A stretch of DNA of 59,770 bases from Candidatus Cybelea septentrionalis (GTDB taxonomy: Bacteria > Vulcanimicrobiota > Vulcanimicrobiia > Vulcanimicrobiales > Vulcanimicrobiaceae): positions 22,215 to 81,984 of the forward strand of contig PMHJ01000027.1 in assembly GCA_003158175.1 (NCBI GenBank), written 5' to 3'. Below, one piece after another: positions 10,301 to 18,549 of the stretch. The notes below the pieces were generated by a model. It was given only the letters and a program-made list of their open reading frames with translations. It had not been told where the DNA came from and ran no database searches. Made by a program: the position numbers and the translations under genes. How positions within the stretch are numbered: position 1 is the first letter of the stretch; the number at the start of each line of letters is the position of its first letter.

Positions 10301-11205
10301 CCCGCAAATGAGACAAACGTCGCCCAATGACCAAGACCGCGAAGGACGTTTTCGAACGACGTCGCGGCGTTGTGCAACGACGGCCCTTCGCTCAAGACGC
10401 CGCTGAGCCAAACGGTACGGAAGTAATCGCCGAACGGCACGACCCAGTAGAGATTGATCAACAAGGTCGCTGCGCAGGCCGCGACGATGAAGGGAATCGA
10501 GCGCCTTGCCACGGCGCCAGGATCGGGGCTCAAGGCCAACGTCACGACGACGAAGATGGCCAGCAAAATGACGTTGATTGCGACCAAAGGGGGATTCACG
10601 CCGCCACCCACCAGGACGAGCAACGCAATGCCGAGCGCCGCCGGCCACGCGTTCATCTCGCCGCGCATCGCGCGGGCGGTGATACCGACCATTGCCGGCA
10701 CGGTAGCGTAAGTGAGCAGCCAGACGATCTGCGCTTGCGAGTTCAGCGCGACGTACATATTGAAAAGATAGGCGACGCTGCCGGCGAGGCGCGAGGTCTC
10801 GTCGAGCCACGGCGCGACGTTGCGCAGGCAGTAATACATCGAGGCGAGGCAACCCGTATAGACCGCGAAGACCGCGAACCGCTGCGCGAAGAGTTGCGGA
10901 AAGTGAAAGGCCTGCGCGATTCCGTAGACCCACGCGTACGGAGTTTCGTACGGGAACCAAAATCCGGTGTGCGTTCCGAGGTACAGCGAGGGATTCCACG
11001 CGTGCAGCAACGAGAACAAAAACTTCAAGGGATCGATGTGAAGGTCGGCTTGCCCGTCGTTTAGTTGGACGCCGCTGCCGTACCCGAGCGTCACGAGAAG
11101 CGCAAGCGCGACGAAGAGCGCCGGAACGAACGCTCTTCTCAACATCGCCCGGTCCGGCCAGCGCAGCTCCACGGCTGCGGAGGCGCGGGCCGCTTCCTGT
11201 TTCAC
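7333..11205 (-). CDS. AftD-like alpha-(1->3)-arabinofuranosyltransferase family protein (GT-C)
   Basis: At 1290 residues this is the largest protein in the window. The first roughly 480 residues hold about ten membrane helices. An early outside loop contains DGQADLHIDPLKFL, in the place where GT-C enzymes carry their acidic motif. The long remainder is extracytoplasmic and rich in beta-type sequence, with a last hydrophobic helix near the C-terminus (YYIAAGIVSLIALGLLTLLA). This layout matches the mycobacterial AftD/DUF3367 family, whose C-terminal half has carbohydrate-binding modules. Family membership is my recognition of the layout, not a search result. The start GTG 11205 overlaps the upstream stop as GTGA. 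The transferred sugar need not be arabinose here. Confidence 0.7.
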   Translation of the reverse strand: MKQEAARASAAVELRWPDRAMLRRAFVPALFVALALLVTLGYGSGVQLNDGQADLHIDPLKFLFSLLHAWNPSLYLGTHTGFWFPYETPYAWVYGIAQAFHFPQLFAQRFAVFAVYTGCLASMYYCLRNVAPWLDETSRLAGSVAYLFNMYVALNSQAQIVWLLTYATVPAMVGITARAMRGEMNAWPAALGIALLVLVGGGVNPPLVAINVILLAIFVVVTLALSPDPGAVARRSIPFIVAACAATLLINLYWVVPFGDYFRTVWLSGVLSEGPSLHNAATSFENVLRGLGHWATFVSFAGRPYFPWAAPYAAGLFGSLLWFVPIVALGGVAFARNQRPITLYFLIVTIVSVPIVVGYYHDALGDAVTTPIYDAFYRYFPGFQMFRFSYKWVAGVEFGISGLYALASFAVLGWVRDWNAARREPLRWLPSGLGGLLVAMPVIIFIPVLILKMNYPASTIPAWEYRENALLGNDDGHRVALFPTQFLEQFDWGNPQFYIENSLISRPMIYGLLGSEPSQGTDIWVRRAYRGTREGLPFAADMFRVLGIDTFLQRDDFIPVIDFSSPDESRFNTTTLTHDLLHRVLGAVPERSDGPLHVYHLSGALPLVYGVTHPVIGTDPTFSDGYLGNVEAMAHGKARFDPQARSADEFSSGMLSLSPILPESAEQAQDLAINQALIHGVRIRPSSVASDWSIPFEVKSGGVYDVFAREQSLLFALDPPQTLSVDDRNFTPQSGGDWSLYGEVTLSAGRHAVSDGYIDQDLDVALVRADDLKDWQARIAALARALPQNSALAKSVYGFKTIVTLPSAGKYRVEASAVGPFGPDGLAATHLDKRTSFHGVFRKKLSPTLPYISDAGVVGTSEILMPDSWYRDDPNVYAWQRGDPESWFLFARAAHVRVFVPGTGNVVVRAAMKVSRLQVGSVLNVTVNGGLQRTLTLLGGSAGAQEYDSTDQLTGPAPVSVTADLTLAPGWNDVGFLFKSASGERGDLGAGVVSAAVAPDLSFTQIGTASGASPVRRDGSFSAQAVAGPPGGLAGDPDLIGNISSTGSGDSWLAVALGVPGSVRYRLFPLPQQGNFDINLMHAFPNNWYDGYQRIQGIWFVSRNARAKFTGLYYDLHAMPARALHRPQSLTSLPIRVDGKLVTQPVFLSRGAHVVKSADREVKIGLLSMEPVTLPKTQSFAINWQRSSATSVDVTLPVKANAAPFLLVFGDAYHPEWQATVNGNVLNHVIVNGVSNGWVVPALPQGGTIALRFVGQRYYIAAGIVSLIALGLLTLLAIKPELWPLRSSRP

Positions 11206-12278
11206 GGGTAAGCCTTTCCGTAAAGCTTGAATGGACCTTCCAAACTCACGCGTTGCTCGACGAAGGTCGCAGCGAAGAGTTCGTCAACGACCTTTGCCAC
11301 AGCATCGAACTCTACGTCGCGCAAAATGCACCGGTATTCGATCCGCAGCACGCAGTCGAAGCCCTGCGACCCTTCGTCGTGACAGGCCGGACAGAGCGAC
11401 GGACGCAGCGCGACGGCCTGTCCGATCGGCGCGCCCCGAACCTCGCTCGTCATGCCGTAGAGCGCCAAGGTCTTCACGCCGAGCCCGGAGGCAAGGTGAC
11501 TGAAACCGGCGTCGTTTCCTACGAAGACTTCGCATTCCGCCAACCGCCGTGCAGCCTCGTCGAGCGGCTCGCGGATGATGCTGATTCCCTCGACGGCGCT
11601 AAAATCTTGCTGCACGCGCGCGGCCTCGCTCTCTTCGTGCGGTCCCAAGAAGAAGCGCACGCTTCGCCCGCTCGCTACGTGCCGTCGTGCCAGGGCGGCG
11701 AATCGGTCGTACGGCCACCGCTTTGACTCATTTCCCTTCCAAGCCATCGAGCCGGGGTGAATGCCGAGTGTCCCGGCGATGCGGTTCCGGCGCCAGGAGT
11801 CCGGAATCCAGTACTCGAGATCGTCGCCTCCCGCCGACAACCCGATGGCACGCGCGAGCCGCAGGTTTTCGGCTAGGCGATGTCCTCCGCGCAGCGCGAC
11901 GCGAACGTTGGGGGCAGTACGCGCAATCAAACTCGCGCTACCACCGTATTCGTGCATGTAAAGCTTCCTCGCGCCGGCTCCGCGCGCCAGCGCGGCGTAC
12001 TGCCAGCGCGTCGCCGGGAACGGGAGGATGCAGATGTCGTATCGCCGCGGCCTCAGTTCCGAGAGCGCCCCGAGTGCGTCGGCCGCGGTCGGGCGTAACG
12101 GCAGTTGCGTGACGTTCTTTACGATGCCCAGCGCGCGCAGATATTCGCTCACCGGCGGATGCATCGTCAGGGCATCTACCGACCACGAGTCGCGGCGCAG
12201 ACCGCGTAGAATCGGACTGCAAGCCAGCGCATCACCGAGCCCTGGCAACAAGATCGCCAGCGCGGTACCCCGAGCCAA
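11202..12278 (-). CDS. Glycosyltransferase family 9 (heptosyltransferase-like)
   Basis: A 358-residue GT-B enzyme. The N-terminal domain starts LAILLPGLGDALACSPILRG, as in ADP-heptose:LPS heptosyltransferases, and the C-terminal donor domain has IHPGSMAWKGNESKRWP and FVGNDAGFSHLASGLGVKT. A cysteine-rich segment, CPACHDEGSQGFDC, follows, as seen in many family members. It would add a sugar to a lipid-linked or core oligosaccharide in the cytoplasm. The start appears to be TTG 12278, six bases after the stop of the upstream GT2. Its presence next to an LptD-like gene supports an outer-membrane glycolipid, though the sugar donor is not evident. Confidence 0.87.
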   Translation of the reverse strand: MARGTALAILLPGLGDALACSPILRGLRRDSWSVDALTMHPPVSEYLRALGIVKNVTQLPLRPTAADALGALSELRPRRYDICILPFPATRWQYAALARGAGARKLYMHEYGGSASLIARTAPNVRVALRGGHRLAENLRLARAIGLSAGGDDLEYWIPDSWRRNRIAGTLGIHPGSMAWKGNESKRWPYDRFAALARRHVASGRSVRFFLGPHEESEAARVQQDFSAVEGISIIREPLDEAARRLAECEVFVGNDAGFSHLASGLGVKTLALYGMTSEVRGAPIGQAVALRPSLCPACHDEGSQGFDCVLRIEYRCILRDVEFDAVAKVVDELFAATFVEQRVSLEGPFKLYGKAYP

Positions 12279-12284
12279 CCGGGC

Positions 12285-13079
12285 TTACTCTCCGACGGGG
12301 ATAGGAATGACGATTTCGTGCGAACCGGCGCGATCGATCTTATTTGAGAAACGCTTCGGCTGGTCGTAGTAGCGCAAGATGCGCATTCGATAGAAGATCG
12401 CCAGCGTATCCACGAAAACGTTCCAGACGGCGGCCAGACGAAGCCGGCTGCAGACGCGGTTGAAGTTCACGACCACCGGCGCCTCGACGATGCGATAGCC
12501 GAAGTGGTGGACGTTTGCGAGCAGCTCGAGGTCGAACGCAAACCGCTTGACTAAAACTCGCGGCAGCACCTGTTCGAGCACTTCCCGTTTGAAGAGCTTG
12601 ATGCCGGTCTGCGTGTCGCGTACCGGCAATCCGAAGAGCGACCGCACCAGCATGAAATAGAAGAAACTGTAGATCCGCCTCAAGCGCGGGTACTCCACTT
12701 TCGACTGCGGATGGAACTTCGAACCTATCACGACGTCGGCGTCGCGCGCGCTCATGATCGCGAAGAAATTCTCGAGTTGCTCGGGGTGCAGATCCATATC
12801 GGCATCGAGGAACGCGACGTACTCGCCTTTCGAATACGCCGTACCGCAGATGAGCGCGTTGCCTTTTCCTTCGTTGCGCCGGCACCTCACGATACGCACG
12901 CAGTCCGGCCACGCGCGCAACGCGTTGGTCGCAGCGGTATGCGTTCCGTCTAGGCTTCCGTCGTCGACGACGACGATCTCGAAATCGATCCCGAGCCCAC
13001 GCATCGTTTCGACGGTTTCACACACGTTCTCGGCAATTGAATGAGCCTCGTTATATGCAGGCATCAATATCGAGAGCAT
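12285..13079 (-). CDS. DPM1-like family 2 glycosyltransferase (polyprenyl-phosphate sugar synthase)
   Basis: A 264-residue GT-A protein starting LSILMPAYNEAHSIAENV, with IVVVDDGSLDGT and the metal motif DADMD. The sequence GSKFHPQSKVEYP and the RDTQTGIKLFKRE segment are typical of dolichyl/polyprenyl-phosphate mannose synthases. It likely makes a polyprenyl-phosphate-linked sugar used as donor by the GT-C enzymes of this locus. I chose ATG 13079, which has AAGG upstream; the frame is open to TTG 13142, but those 21 residues do not look like family sequence. No C-terminal membrane helices are evident. Confidence 0.85.
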   Translation of the reverse strand: MLSILMPAYNEAHSIAENVCETVETMRGLGIDFEIVVVDDGSLDGTHTAATNALRAWPDCVRIVRCRRNEGKGNALICGTAYSKGEYVAFLDADMDLHPEQLENFFAIMSARDADVVIGSKFHPQSKVEYPRLRRIYSFFYFMLVRSLFGLPVRDTQTGIKLFKREVLEQVLPRVLVKRFAFDLELLANVHHFGYRIVEAPVVVNFNRVCSRLRLAAVWNVFVDTLAIFYRMRILRYYDQPKRFSNKIDRAGSHEIVIPIPVGE

Positions 13080-13144
13080 GGTTCGTGAGCCTTGGCGGTC
13101 GTAAAAAGTCGCGCCTCCCGGCGGAAAGTTGATCATAGTCAAGA

Positions 13145-14689
13145 TTAAGCGATCGGGGCTTCGCGGTTTTCCGGCGGGCTAACGAGGTTGCGCTCGAACT
13201 TCGCGACGATCGTGTGCCAGGCGAGGTCGAGCTCTTCCACGTCAAGCATGCGGGCGAATGCGATGAAAACGGTTCCGCCTATTGCGATTTGACCGAAAAG
13301 GAACCAGGCGCGCGAGGCCAGCGTCGCCTCGGGCGTCACACCCAACGCACCGATCCAATGCAGTGCTGCGAGCATCGCCAGCGAGCAGACCGCGATTTTT
13401 CCGATGGAGATGACGAGAGCCCCCCAGTCGATTCCCGAAACGAGCCGCGCGGTCAGCATCAGCAAGAGCACGGCCTGCACGGTCTGGCTCGTCGAGTTCG
13501 CGAGCAGGAGACCCCGCGCCCCCAAACCGGGAAGCCACACCAACGAAAGCAACACGTTGAGAACGACGGTCATGACCGAGATGGTGACGGGCCAGAGCGT
13601 TTCGCGGCAGGCAAAGCAGCACCGGGTCAATACGACGTTCGCGCCCAGCGCGACTAAACCAAACGAGGCATACGGCAGCAGTCCCGCAGTCAGATCGGTG
13701 GCGCCGGCCTGAAAGGTTCCGCGTTCGAAGAGCGCCTGTACTAACGGGTGGGAGAGAACGATGAGGGCGCAAGCGGACGGAATGGTGATGAAGTTCACCA
13801 GGCGTAAACCGGTAACGACGCTGCGCGCTACACCGCGGCGATTCTCTCGCGCAAACTGCGCGGCGAGCAAAGGGAAGATCACGGTTGCAATGGCGGCCGC
13901 AAAGATCTGCTGGGGAAAGTTAACGAGCTTCGTCGCGTAGTTCATGCCCGCAATGTAACCCGGCGCGAGCGTCGACGCGAAGAAGCGGTCAAAGAAAAGG
14001 GCGAGTTGCCCCGCCGCCGATCCGACGATGATCGGCCCGAGCAAGACCCATATCTTCTTCAGCCCGGGATGGTGCAAATCGATGATCGGCCGATATTTGC
14101 CGATCGAGAGAAAGGATGGAAGCTGAACGAGCATCTGCGCGGTTAAGCCTAGCGCAGTCCCGACGACGAGAGCGTAGATTCCCATGCCGTGGCTGAGCAG
14201 GACGACGCAGGCGATCGTCACGATGTTGACCGCCACGCCGACGAGGGCCGCGGATCGGAAGCGATGATAGGCGTTGAGCATCGCCGACAGGACGCCGCTC
14301 AGACTGACCGCGACGATGCTGGGCATTAGCCAACGCGTCATCCGGATCGCGACGCCCATCTGGGGCGCCGGGAACCCGTGCGCGATGATCGGCACGTACC
14401 ACCGCGCTGTAAAGAAGCCGACGATGGCGCAGCTCGTAACGACTATCGCCAAAATGTTGAGCGTCGTACTGGCCAAACGCCAAGCTTCGTCTTCCTCATG
14501 GTTCGCGAGATACTCGGAGAACGTCGGAACCAGCACGCTCACCAGGGCGCCGTTGAAGACGCCGAAGAGGATCGTCGGAATCGTCGCGGCAGCGAGAAAC
14601 GTGTCCATCTCCCAGCGCGTCCCGTAGTAGCGCGCGCTGACGACCTCACGCATGAAGCCCAGCAGCGTCGATGCGAAAGTGGCTCCCAT
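13145..14689 (-). CDS. murJ: MurJ/MviN-family lipid-linked glycan flippase
   Basis: A 514-residue MOP-superfamily protein with about 14 helices. FMREVVSARYYGTRWEMDTF and IPTILFGVFNGALVSVLVPTFSEYL are characteristic of MurJ helix 1-2. Its place inside a glycan operon, directly after the sugar-phosphate transferase, suggests that it flips the polyprenyl-linked repeat unit rather than, or in addition to, lipid II. The only canonical start is ATG 14689, yet homologous hydrophobic sequence (IAGSTFFIM) continues upstream without an ATG, GTG or TTG. The natural start is therefore unclear; a repeat-like insertion at 14738-14763 may have altered the 5' end. Confidence 0.85.
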   Translation of the reverse strand: MGATFASTLLGFMREVVSARYYGTRWEMDTFLAAATIPTILFGVFNGALVSVLVPTFSEYLANHEEDEAWRLASTTLNILAIVVTSCAIVGFFTARWYVPIIAHGFPAPQMGVAIRMTRWLMPSIVAVSLSGVLSAMLNAYHRFRSAALVGVAVNIVTIACVVLLSHGMGIYALVVGTALGLTAQMLVQLPSFLSIGKYRPIIDLHHPGLKKIWVLLGPIIVGSAAGQLALFFDRFFASTLAPGYIAGMNYATKLVNFPQQIFAAAIATVIFPLLAAQFARENRRGVARSVVTGLRLVNFITIPSACALIVLSHPLVQALFERGTFQAGATDLTAGLLPYASFGLVALGANVVLTRCCFACRETLWPVTISVMTVVLNVLLSLVWLPGLGARGLLLANSTSQTVQAVLLLMLTARLVSGIDWGALVISIGKIAVCSLAMLAALHWIGALGVTPEATLASRAWFLFGQIAIGGTVFIAFARMLDVEELDLAWHTIVAKFERNLVSPPENREAPIA

Positions 14690-14737
14690 AATAAAGAACG
14701 TGGAGCCGGCGATGGAGATGCGATGATGGCGCAGTTT

Positions 14738-14763
14738 ACCCCGAGCGTGGTCGAGGGGGTCCC
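14738..14763. repeat. Possible short palindromic repeat upstream of murJ
   Basis: The sequence CCCCGAGCGTGGTCGAGGGG at about 14740-14759 is a CCCC...GGGG hairpin of the kind dispersed in many environmental genomes. It fills most of the short gap between the sugar transferase stop and the murJ start. Only one copy of this exact variant is visible in the window, so its status as a repeat is weakly supported. Confidence 0.3.
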
Positions 14764-14789
14764 GCTGCGGAACCGCCCGCAGGTAGGGC

Positions 14790-15443
14790 TTAATGCGCTC
14801 CGTCCCTCCGGAGGACGGCCGGAACGGTCTTGGCGATGATGAGCAGATCCCCCAGCGGCGTCCACGAATCCACGTACCGATTGTCGAGTTCCATCCAGTG
14901 CTCGAACGACACGTCGCTGCGGCCGTTTATCTGCCATAGGCAGGTGATTCCCTGCGGAACGCTCAGACGCCGTAGCGCGATTGCATCGTAGTGCTCGACT
15001 TCACTCGGCAAAGCGGGGCGGGGACCGACGAGCGACATATCGCCGAGCACGACGTTGACGAGATTCGGCAGCTCGTCGATACTGGTACGCCGAAGAAAGC
15101 GTCCGAGCGGATGAAGCCGCGGATCGTTGCGGATCTTAAACACCGGGCCGTCGACTTCGTTGAGATGCATAACGCTGTGGCGCAATGCGTGCGCGCCGTT
15201 GACCATCGTGCGAAGCTTGAACATCTTGAAGCGCCGTCCGTGCATGCCGACACGTTCCTGCGGAAAAAACGGCGTGCCGCCGGTAACGCACGCGATCGCG
15301 AGCGCCGACAGAACTACAACGGGCGCGCTGATGACGAGCAGCAGGGCGCCCGCTACGACGTCGATCCATCGTTTGAGCGTCGGCCACGATTCCGGAACCT
15401 CGCGCTCGCCCGCAGCGCTAATGGTCATTTGCATCGCGTTCAA
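14790..15443 (-). CDS. Undecaprenyl-phosphate sugar-1-phosphate transferase (WcaJ/ExoY type)
   Basis: A 217-residue bacterial sugar transferase that would start glycan synthesis by moving a sugar-1-phosphate onto undecaprenyl phosphate. After a short soluble N-terminus there is one membrane segment (VVAGALLLVISAPVVVLSAL). The catalytic domain follows with FKMFKLRTMV, RRTSIDELPNLVNVVLGDM and SLVGPRPALP, all signature elements. It has the single-helix, ExoY-like short form rather than the five-helix WbaP form. TTG 15443 overlaps the deoB stop as TTGA; ATG codons at 15434 and 15428 are alternatives. It is the initiating enzyme of the locus. Confidence 0.93.
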   Translation of the reverse strand: MNAMQMTISAAGEREVPESWPTLKRWIDVVAGALLLVISAPVVVLSALAIACVTGGTPFFPQERVGMHGRRFKMFKLRTMVNGAHALRHSVMHLNEVDGPVFKIRNDPRLHPLGRFLRRTSIDELPNLVNVVLGDMSLVGPRPALPSEVEHYDAIALRRLSVPQGITCLWQINGRSDVSFEHWMELDNRYVDSWTPLGDLLIIAKTVPAVLRRDGAH

Positions 15444-16558
15444 CTCAACAACGCCCGCTCGATGGTATGCCCCACGAGGTCGAGTCCTTCGATTTCACCG
15501 AGCATTGTTCCGGGAGAGGAGCTCAAATGAATGAAGGGCACGTACTCACGCGTGTGGTCCGACCCCGGGGCCGTCGGATCGCATCCGTGGTCGGCCGTAA
15601 GGATCAACTCGTCCCCCGGCCTCAAGAGCGCTTCGAGCGCAGGTAAGCGCGCATCGAGCGCCTCAAGGGCCGCACCGTAGCCGCGGACGTTCCGGCGATG
15701 GCCAAACTTCGAATCAAAGTCGTTGAGATTCGTGAAAATAAAGCCATTGTCGACCTGGTTTAGCAACGTTAACGTCTTCTCCATCGCGTCGCCGTTATCG
15801 GCGGCGCGTAGCGTTGACGAAATTGACCGACCGCAGTAGATATCCGATATCTTACCGACTGCGTGAACCTCGATATCCCCCGCTCCGAGTCGATCGATCA
15901 GGTTGGGGGGCGGAGCGACCGCATAGTCTCGCCGATTCGGCGTCCGGCGGAAAGCCCCCGGTTTCCCCACAAAGGGCCGAGCGATAACCCGGTTGACGTT
16001 ATGGGGGGCCTTGAGCATATCACGCGCCTTCTCGCTCCACTCGTAAAGCCGCTCTAGGGGTACCACCTCTTCGTGTGCGGCGATTTGGAAGACCGAGTCG
16101 GCCGACGTATAAAGGATGGGGCGCCCGGATGCCATGTGGTCGGCGCCGAGTTCTTCGATGATCTCGGTCCCCGAGGCCGGAATGTTTCCGAGCGGAAGCT
16201 TGCCGGTAATTTGCGCGAATGCCTCGACCACATCGGCCGGAAACCCGCTTGGGTAGGTAGGGAACGGCACGTTTGTCGTGATTCCCATCATCTCCCAATG
16301 GCCGGTGATCGTGTCTTTGCCGCGGCTTCTTTCTCGGAGACGCGCGACCCGTGCGCGCGGATCGGATACGACCTCGACGCCGGAAATCGGCGTCAGAAGC
16401 CCCAGCCCCAGACGTTCGAGGTGCGGAAGGTGCAGCGAACCCAAACCCCGCGCGACGTTGCCGATCGTGTTGGCTCCCGGTGCATCGCCATAAATATCGG
16501 CGTCGTCCATTGCACCGACGCCGCCCGAATCGATCACGATTGCGACTACGCGCTTCAT
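15440..16558 (-). CDS. deoB: Phosphopentomutase
   Basis: A 372-residue metalloenzyme of the alkaline-phosphatase superfamily that interconverts ribose-1-phosphate and ribose-5-phosphate (also the deoxy forms). The metal and phosphate-binding N-terminus, VVAIVIDSGGVGAMDDAD, is followed by DAPGANTIGN, GKDTITGHWEMMG and late LTADHGCDPT and DHTREYVPF. Length and order of motifs are normal for DeoB. It is the first gene of the minus-strand glycan operon and is coupled to the sugar transferase by TTGA. A pentose-phosphate supply for pentose-containing glycan (compare the AftD-like gene) is an appealing but unproven reason for its location. Confidence 0.94.
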   Translation of the reverse strand: MKRVVAIVIDSGGVGAMDDADIYGDAPGANTIGNVARGLGSLHLPHLERLGLGLLTPISGVEVVSDPRARVARLRERSRGKDTITGHWEMMGITTNVPFPTYPSGFPADVVEAFAQITGKLPLGNIPASGTEIIEELGADHMASGRPILYTSADSVFQIAAHEEVVPLERLYEWSEKARDMLKAPHNVNRVIARPFVGKPGAFRRTPNRRDYAVAPPPNLIDRLGAGDIEVHAVGKISDIYCGRSISSTLRAADNGDAMEKTLTLLNQVDNGFIFTNLNDFDSKFGHRRNVRGYGAALEALDARLPALEALLRPGDELILTADHGCDPTAPGSDHTREYVPFIHLSSSPGTMLGEIEGLDLVGHTIERALLS

Positions 16559-16641
16559 CAGACTTTAATCCGCCGTTGCGCCCTTCGGAGCCTGTCGGGC
16601 CTTGAAAGACACGCGTTGCGGCCGTCGAAACGCTTGCGGCT

Positions 16642-18549
16642 GTGTCACGAATAGCATTGTCGGCGGCGATCTCGATGCTGTTGCTTATTCTCGCAAGCGC
16701 TGCGGCGCGTGCGCAAAGCACGCCGATAACGTTGCTCTATCTGAACGCGAAGTCGATTAATTTCTACTACGATCGTTTCTTGCTCGAAGCCGACGGCAAC
16801 GTGCGCCTGCGGACGAGCGACGGCTTCACGGTGACCGGCGATGCGTTCTCGATGGACCTCAAGCTCAACCGTTTTATGGTCGCCGGGCACGTGACGCTGC
16901 ACGACCCCAGCGGCACGGTGAGCGGCGCCGCGATCTCGGACTTCCTCGATTTCAAGCGTATTTACTTCGTTCCGGTCACGAGCGAACCCGACCGCTGGAC
17001 GTTTCTCAACGGCGACCTCGCGCACCCCGCCAAGGGGCGCGTGATGCCAGGCGATGTATTCTACTTTCCCCCGGTCACGACGCATCCGGACATGTCCGGC
17101 ACGGGCGCCATCATCGGCACAAAATCGTACGTGCGTTTCGTCGGCGCCGTAGCGTACGTCGGGGGCGTCGGCATTCCGCTGGGAAGCAACGTGGTCAGCT
17201 TCTCCTCGAACCAATACCTCGCGCAAAACTCGCTATCGGGGGCGACTGCCGACATCACTTGGCAAGTAGCCGGCAGCCCGAATGCATTAACGGCGCTCCA
17301 TTTGCGGTACGATCCGACGTATAAGCTTTATGGGTCGGTGGAACAGCACTTCGTGGGCGATCACGAGTACGCGATCTTGTCGGTGAATCCCGCGACACGC
17401 GCGGAGAAGTGGTGGAATGCCATGCTGTACGAAAAGCTCGGCAGCCGCTTCCAAATTCAGAGCTTTACGCAATACTACGCGCAGCAGAACTATCTCCAGT
17501 TGCCGCGCGCGGCGCAACAGACGACCTGGATCAACGCCACCTACGCGTTTCCGCATTCCTACGTTACGGCCACGTCGCAGCTGGTCAACTACAACCTCCT
17601 CGGGCCCGGCTCGCTCGAGGTCCCCAAACCGCTCGGCGGCAGCCTCGCGCACCCGACGTTCCTACAGTTGACGGCCAACAGCTTTCAAAACAAAATCGCC
17701 ACGCTACCGCTCTACGAAAATATTTATGAAGGGTACGGGTTCGCGCACGACTCGGTCGGCTCGCAGTATCTCAACGGCTTTCCGGGCTACTGGCCGGAGA
17801 AGGGCGGGGCGTTCGCGCCGATCCCCGTGCCCGGTTTGCAGTCGTACGGCGCCCTCTGCACGGTTCAACCGTCGAAAGTTTACACGTATTACTGCCCCAC
17901 CTACACGACCATCTACAATACGGTTCTGGGGTTCAATCTCTACACGCCGTCGCTCAAGCTCAACCACCCCGACAGCCCGTATCAAGAGTACTACTTCAAC
18001 GCATCGTTCAACAAACAGCGCCAGTGGAACTCGCTGCCGCACTACATCGACAACACGAATACGACCCTGACGATCAGCCGCCAGCCCTCGCGGTCGCTCC
18101 ACATGTATGCCGGCTATGAGATTCAAAACATCGGCGACCATTACATCAACGGCGGCTACGAGCAGTGCTCGCAGCCCAACGGGCTTCCGACGACATTCTG
18201 CCCGGACAGTTTCACGTCGTTTCGCGGCGTCGCGACGCTGCGCACGACCAGCTTTGGATTCAACGACACACCCACTCCGACGTTCAACTTCTCACTGCTC
18301 GTAAGGCATCACGAGGACTATCCAATTCCGGTGCCGGGGCTTTTCGCGTTTCCTGCGAACAATATTCTGGGCCAACCGCTCTATTCGTGGTGGCTGGGAC
18401 AGCCGCCGTATGACGCGACCGCCGACATCCGCTTCAAGATTCTTCCACACACGCTTGCCGATATCTCGCGAACGCTCTACTGGTATGGTAATCCCTATCG
18501 GGCGCAATATTGGCAGCAGAACTTCGTAATTCAGCTGCTCCCGATATGA
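16642..18549 (+). CDS. LptD/OstA-like outer-membrane protein
   Basis: A 635-residue exported protein. GTG 16642 is followed by a signal peptide (ALSAAISMLLLILASAAARAQ). Residues ~30-110 form an OstA-type repeat pattern (RFLLEADGNVRLRTSDGFTV), as in LptA and LptD. The remainder is rich in aromatic, alternating beta strands and ends with the strand FVIQLLPI, consistent with an outer-membrane barrel. It would be the terminal step of lipopolysaccharide or related glycolipid export, which fits the flanking glycan loci. It is shorter and more divergent than proteobacterial LptD, and no LptE is visible. The 83-bp divergent gap to deoB must hold both promoters, but no clear boxes are seen. Confidence 0.72.
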   Translation: MSRIALSAAISMLLLILASAAARAQSTPITLLYLNAKSINFYYDRFLLEADGNVRLRTSDGFTVTGDAFSMDLKLNRFMVAGHVTLHDPSGTVSGAAISDFLDFKRIYFVPVTSEPDRWTFLNGDLAHPAKGRVMPGDVFYFPPVTTHPDMSGTGAIIGTKSYVRFVGAVAYVGGVGIPLGSNVVSFSSNQYLAQNSLSGATADITWQVAGSPNALTALHLRYDPTYKLYGSVEQHFVGDHEYAILSVNPATRAEKWWNAMLYEKLGSRFQIQSFTQYYAQQNYLQLPRAAQQTTWINATYAFPHSYVTATSQLVNYNLLGPGSLEVPKPLGGSLAHPTFLQLTANSFQNKIATLPLYENIYEGYGFAHDSVGSQYLNGFPGYWPEKGGAFAPIPVPGLQSYGALCTVQPSKVYTYYCPTYTTIYNTVLGFNLYTPSLKLNHPDSPYQEYYFNASFNKQRQWNSLPHYIDNTNTTLTISRQPSRSLHMYAGYEIQNIGDHYINGGYEQCSQPNGLPTTFCPDSFTSFRGVATLRTTSFGFNDTPTPTFNFSLLVRHHEDYPIPVPGLFAFPANNILGQPLYSWWLGQPPYDATADIRFKILPHTLADISRTLYWYGNPYRAQYWQQNFVIQLLPI

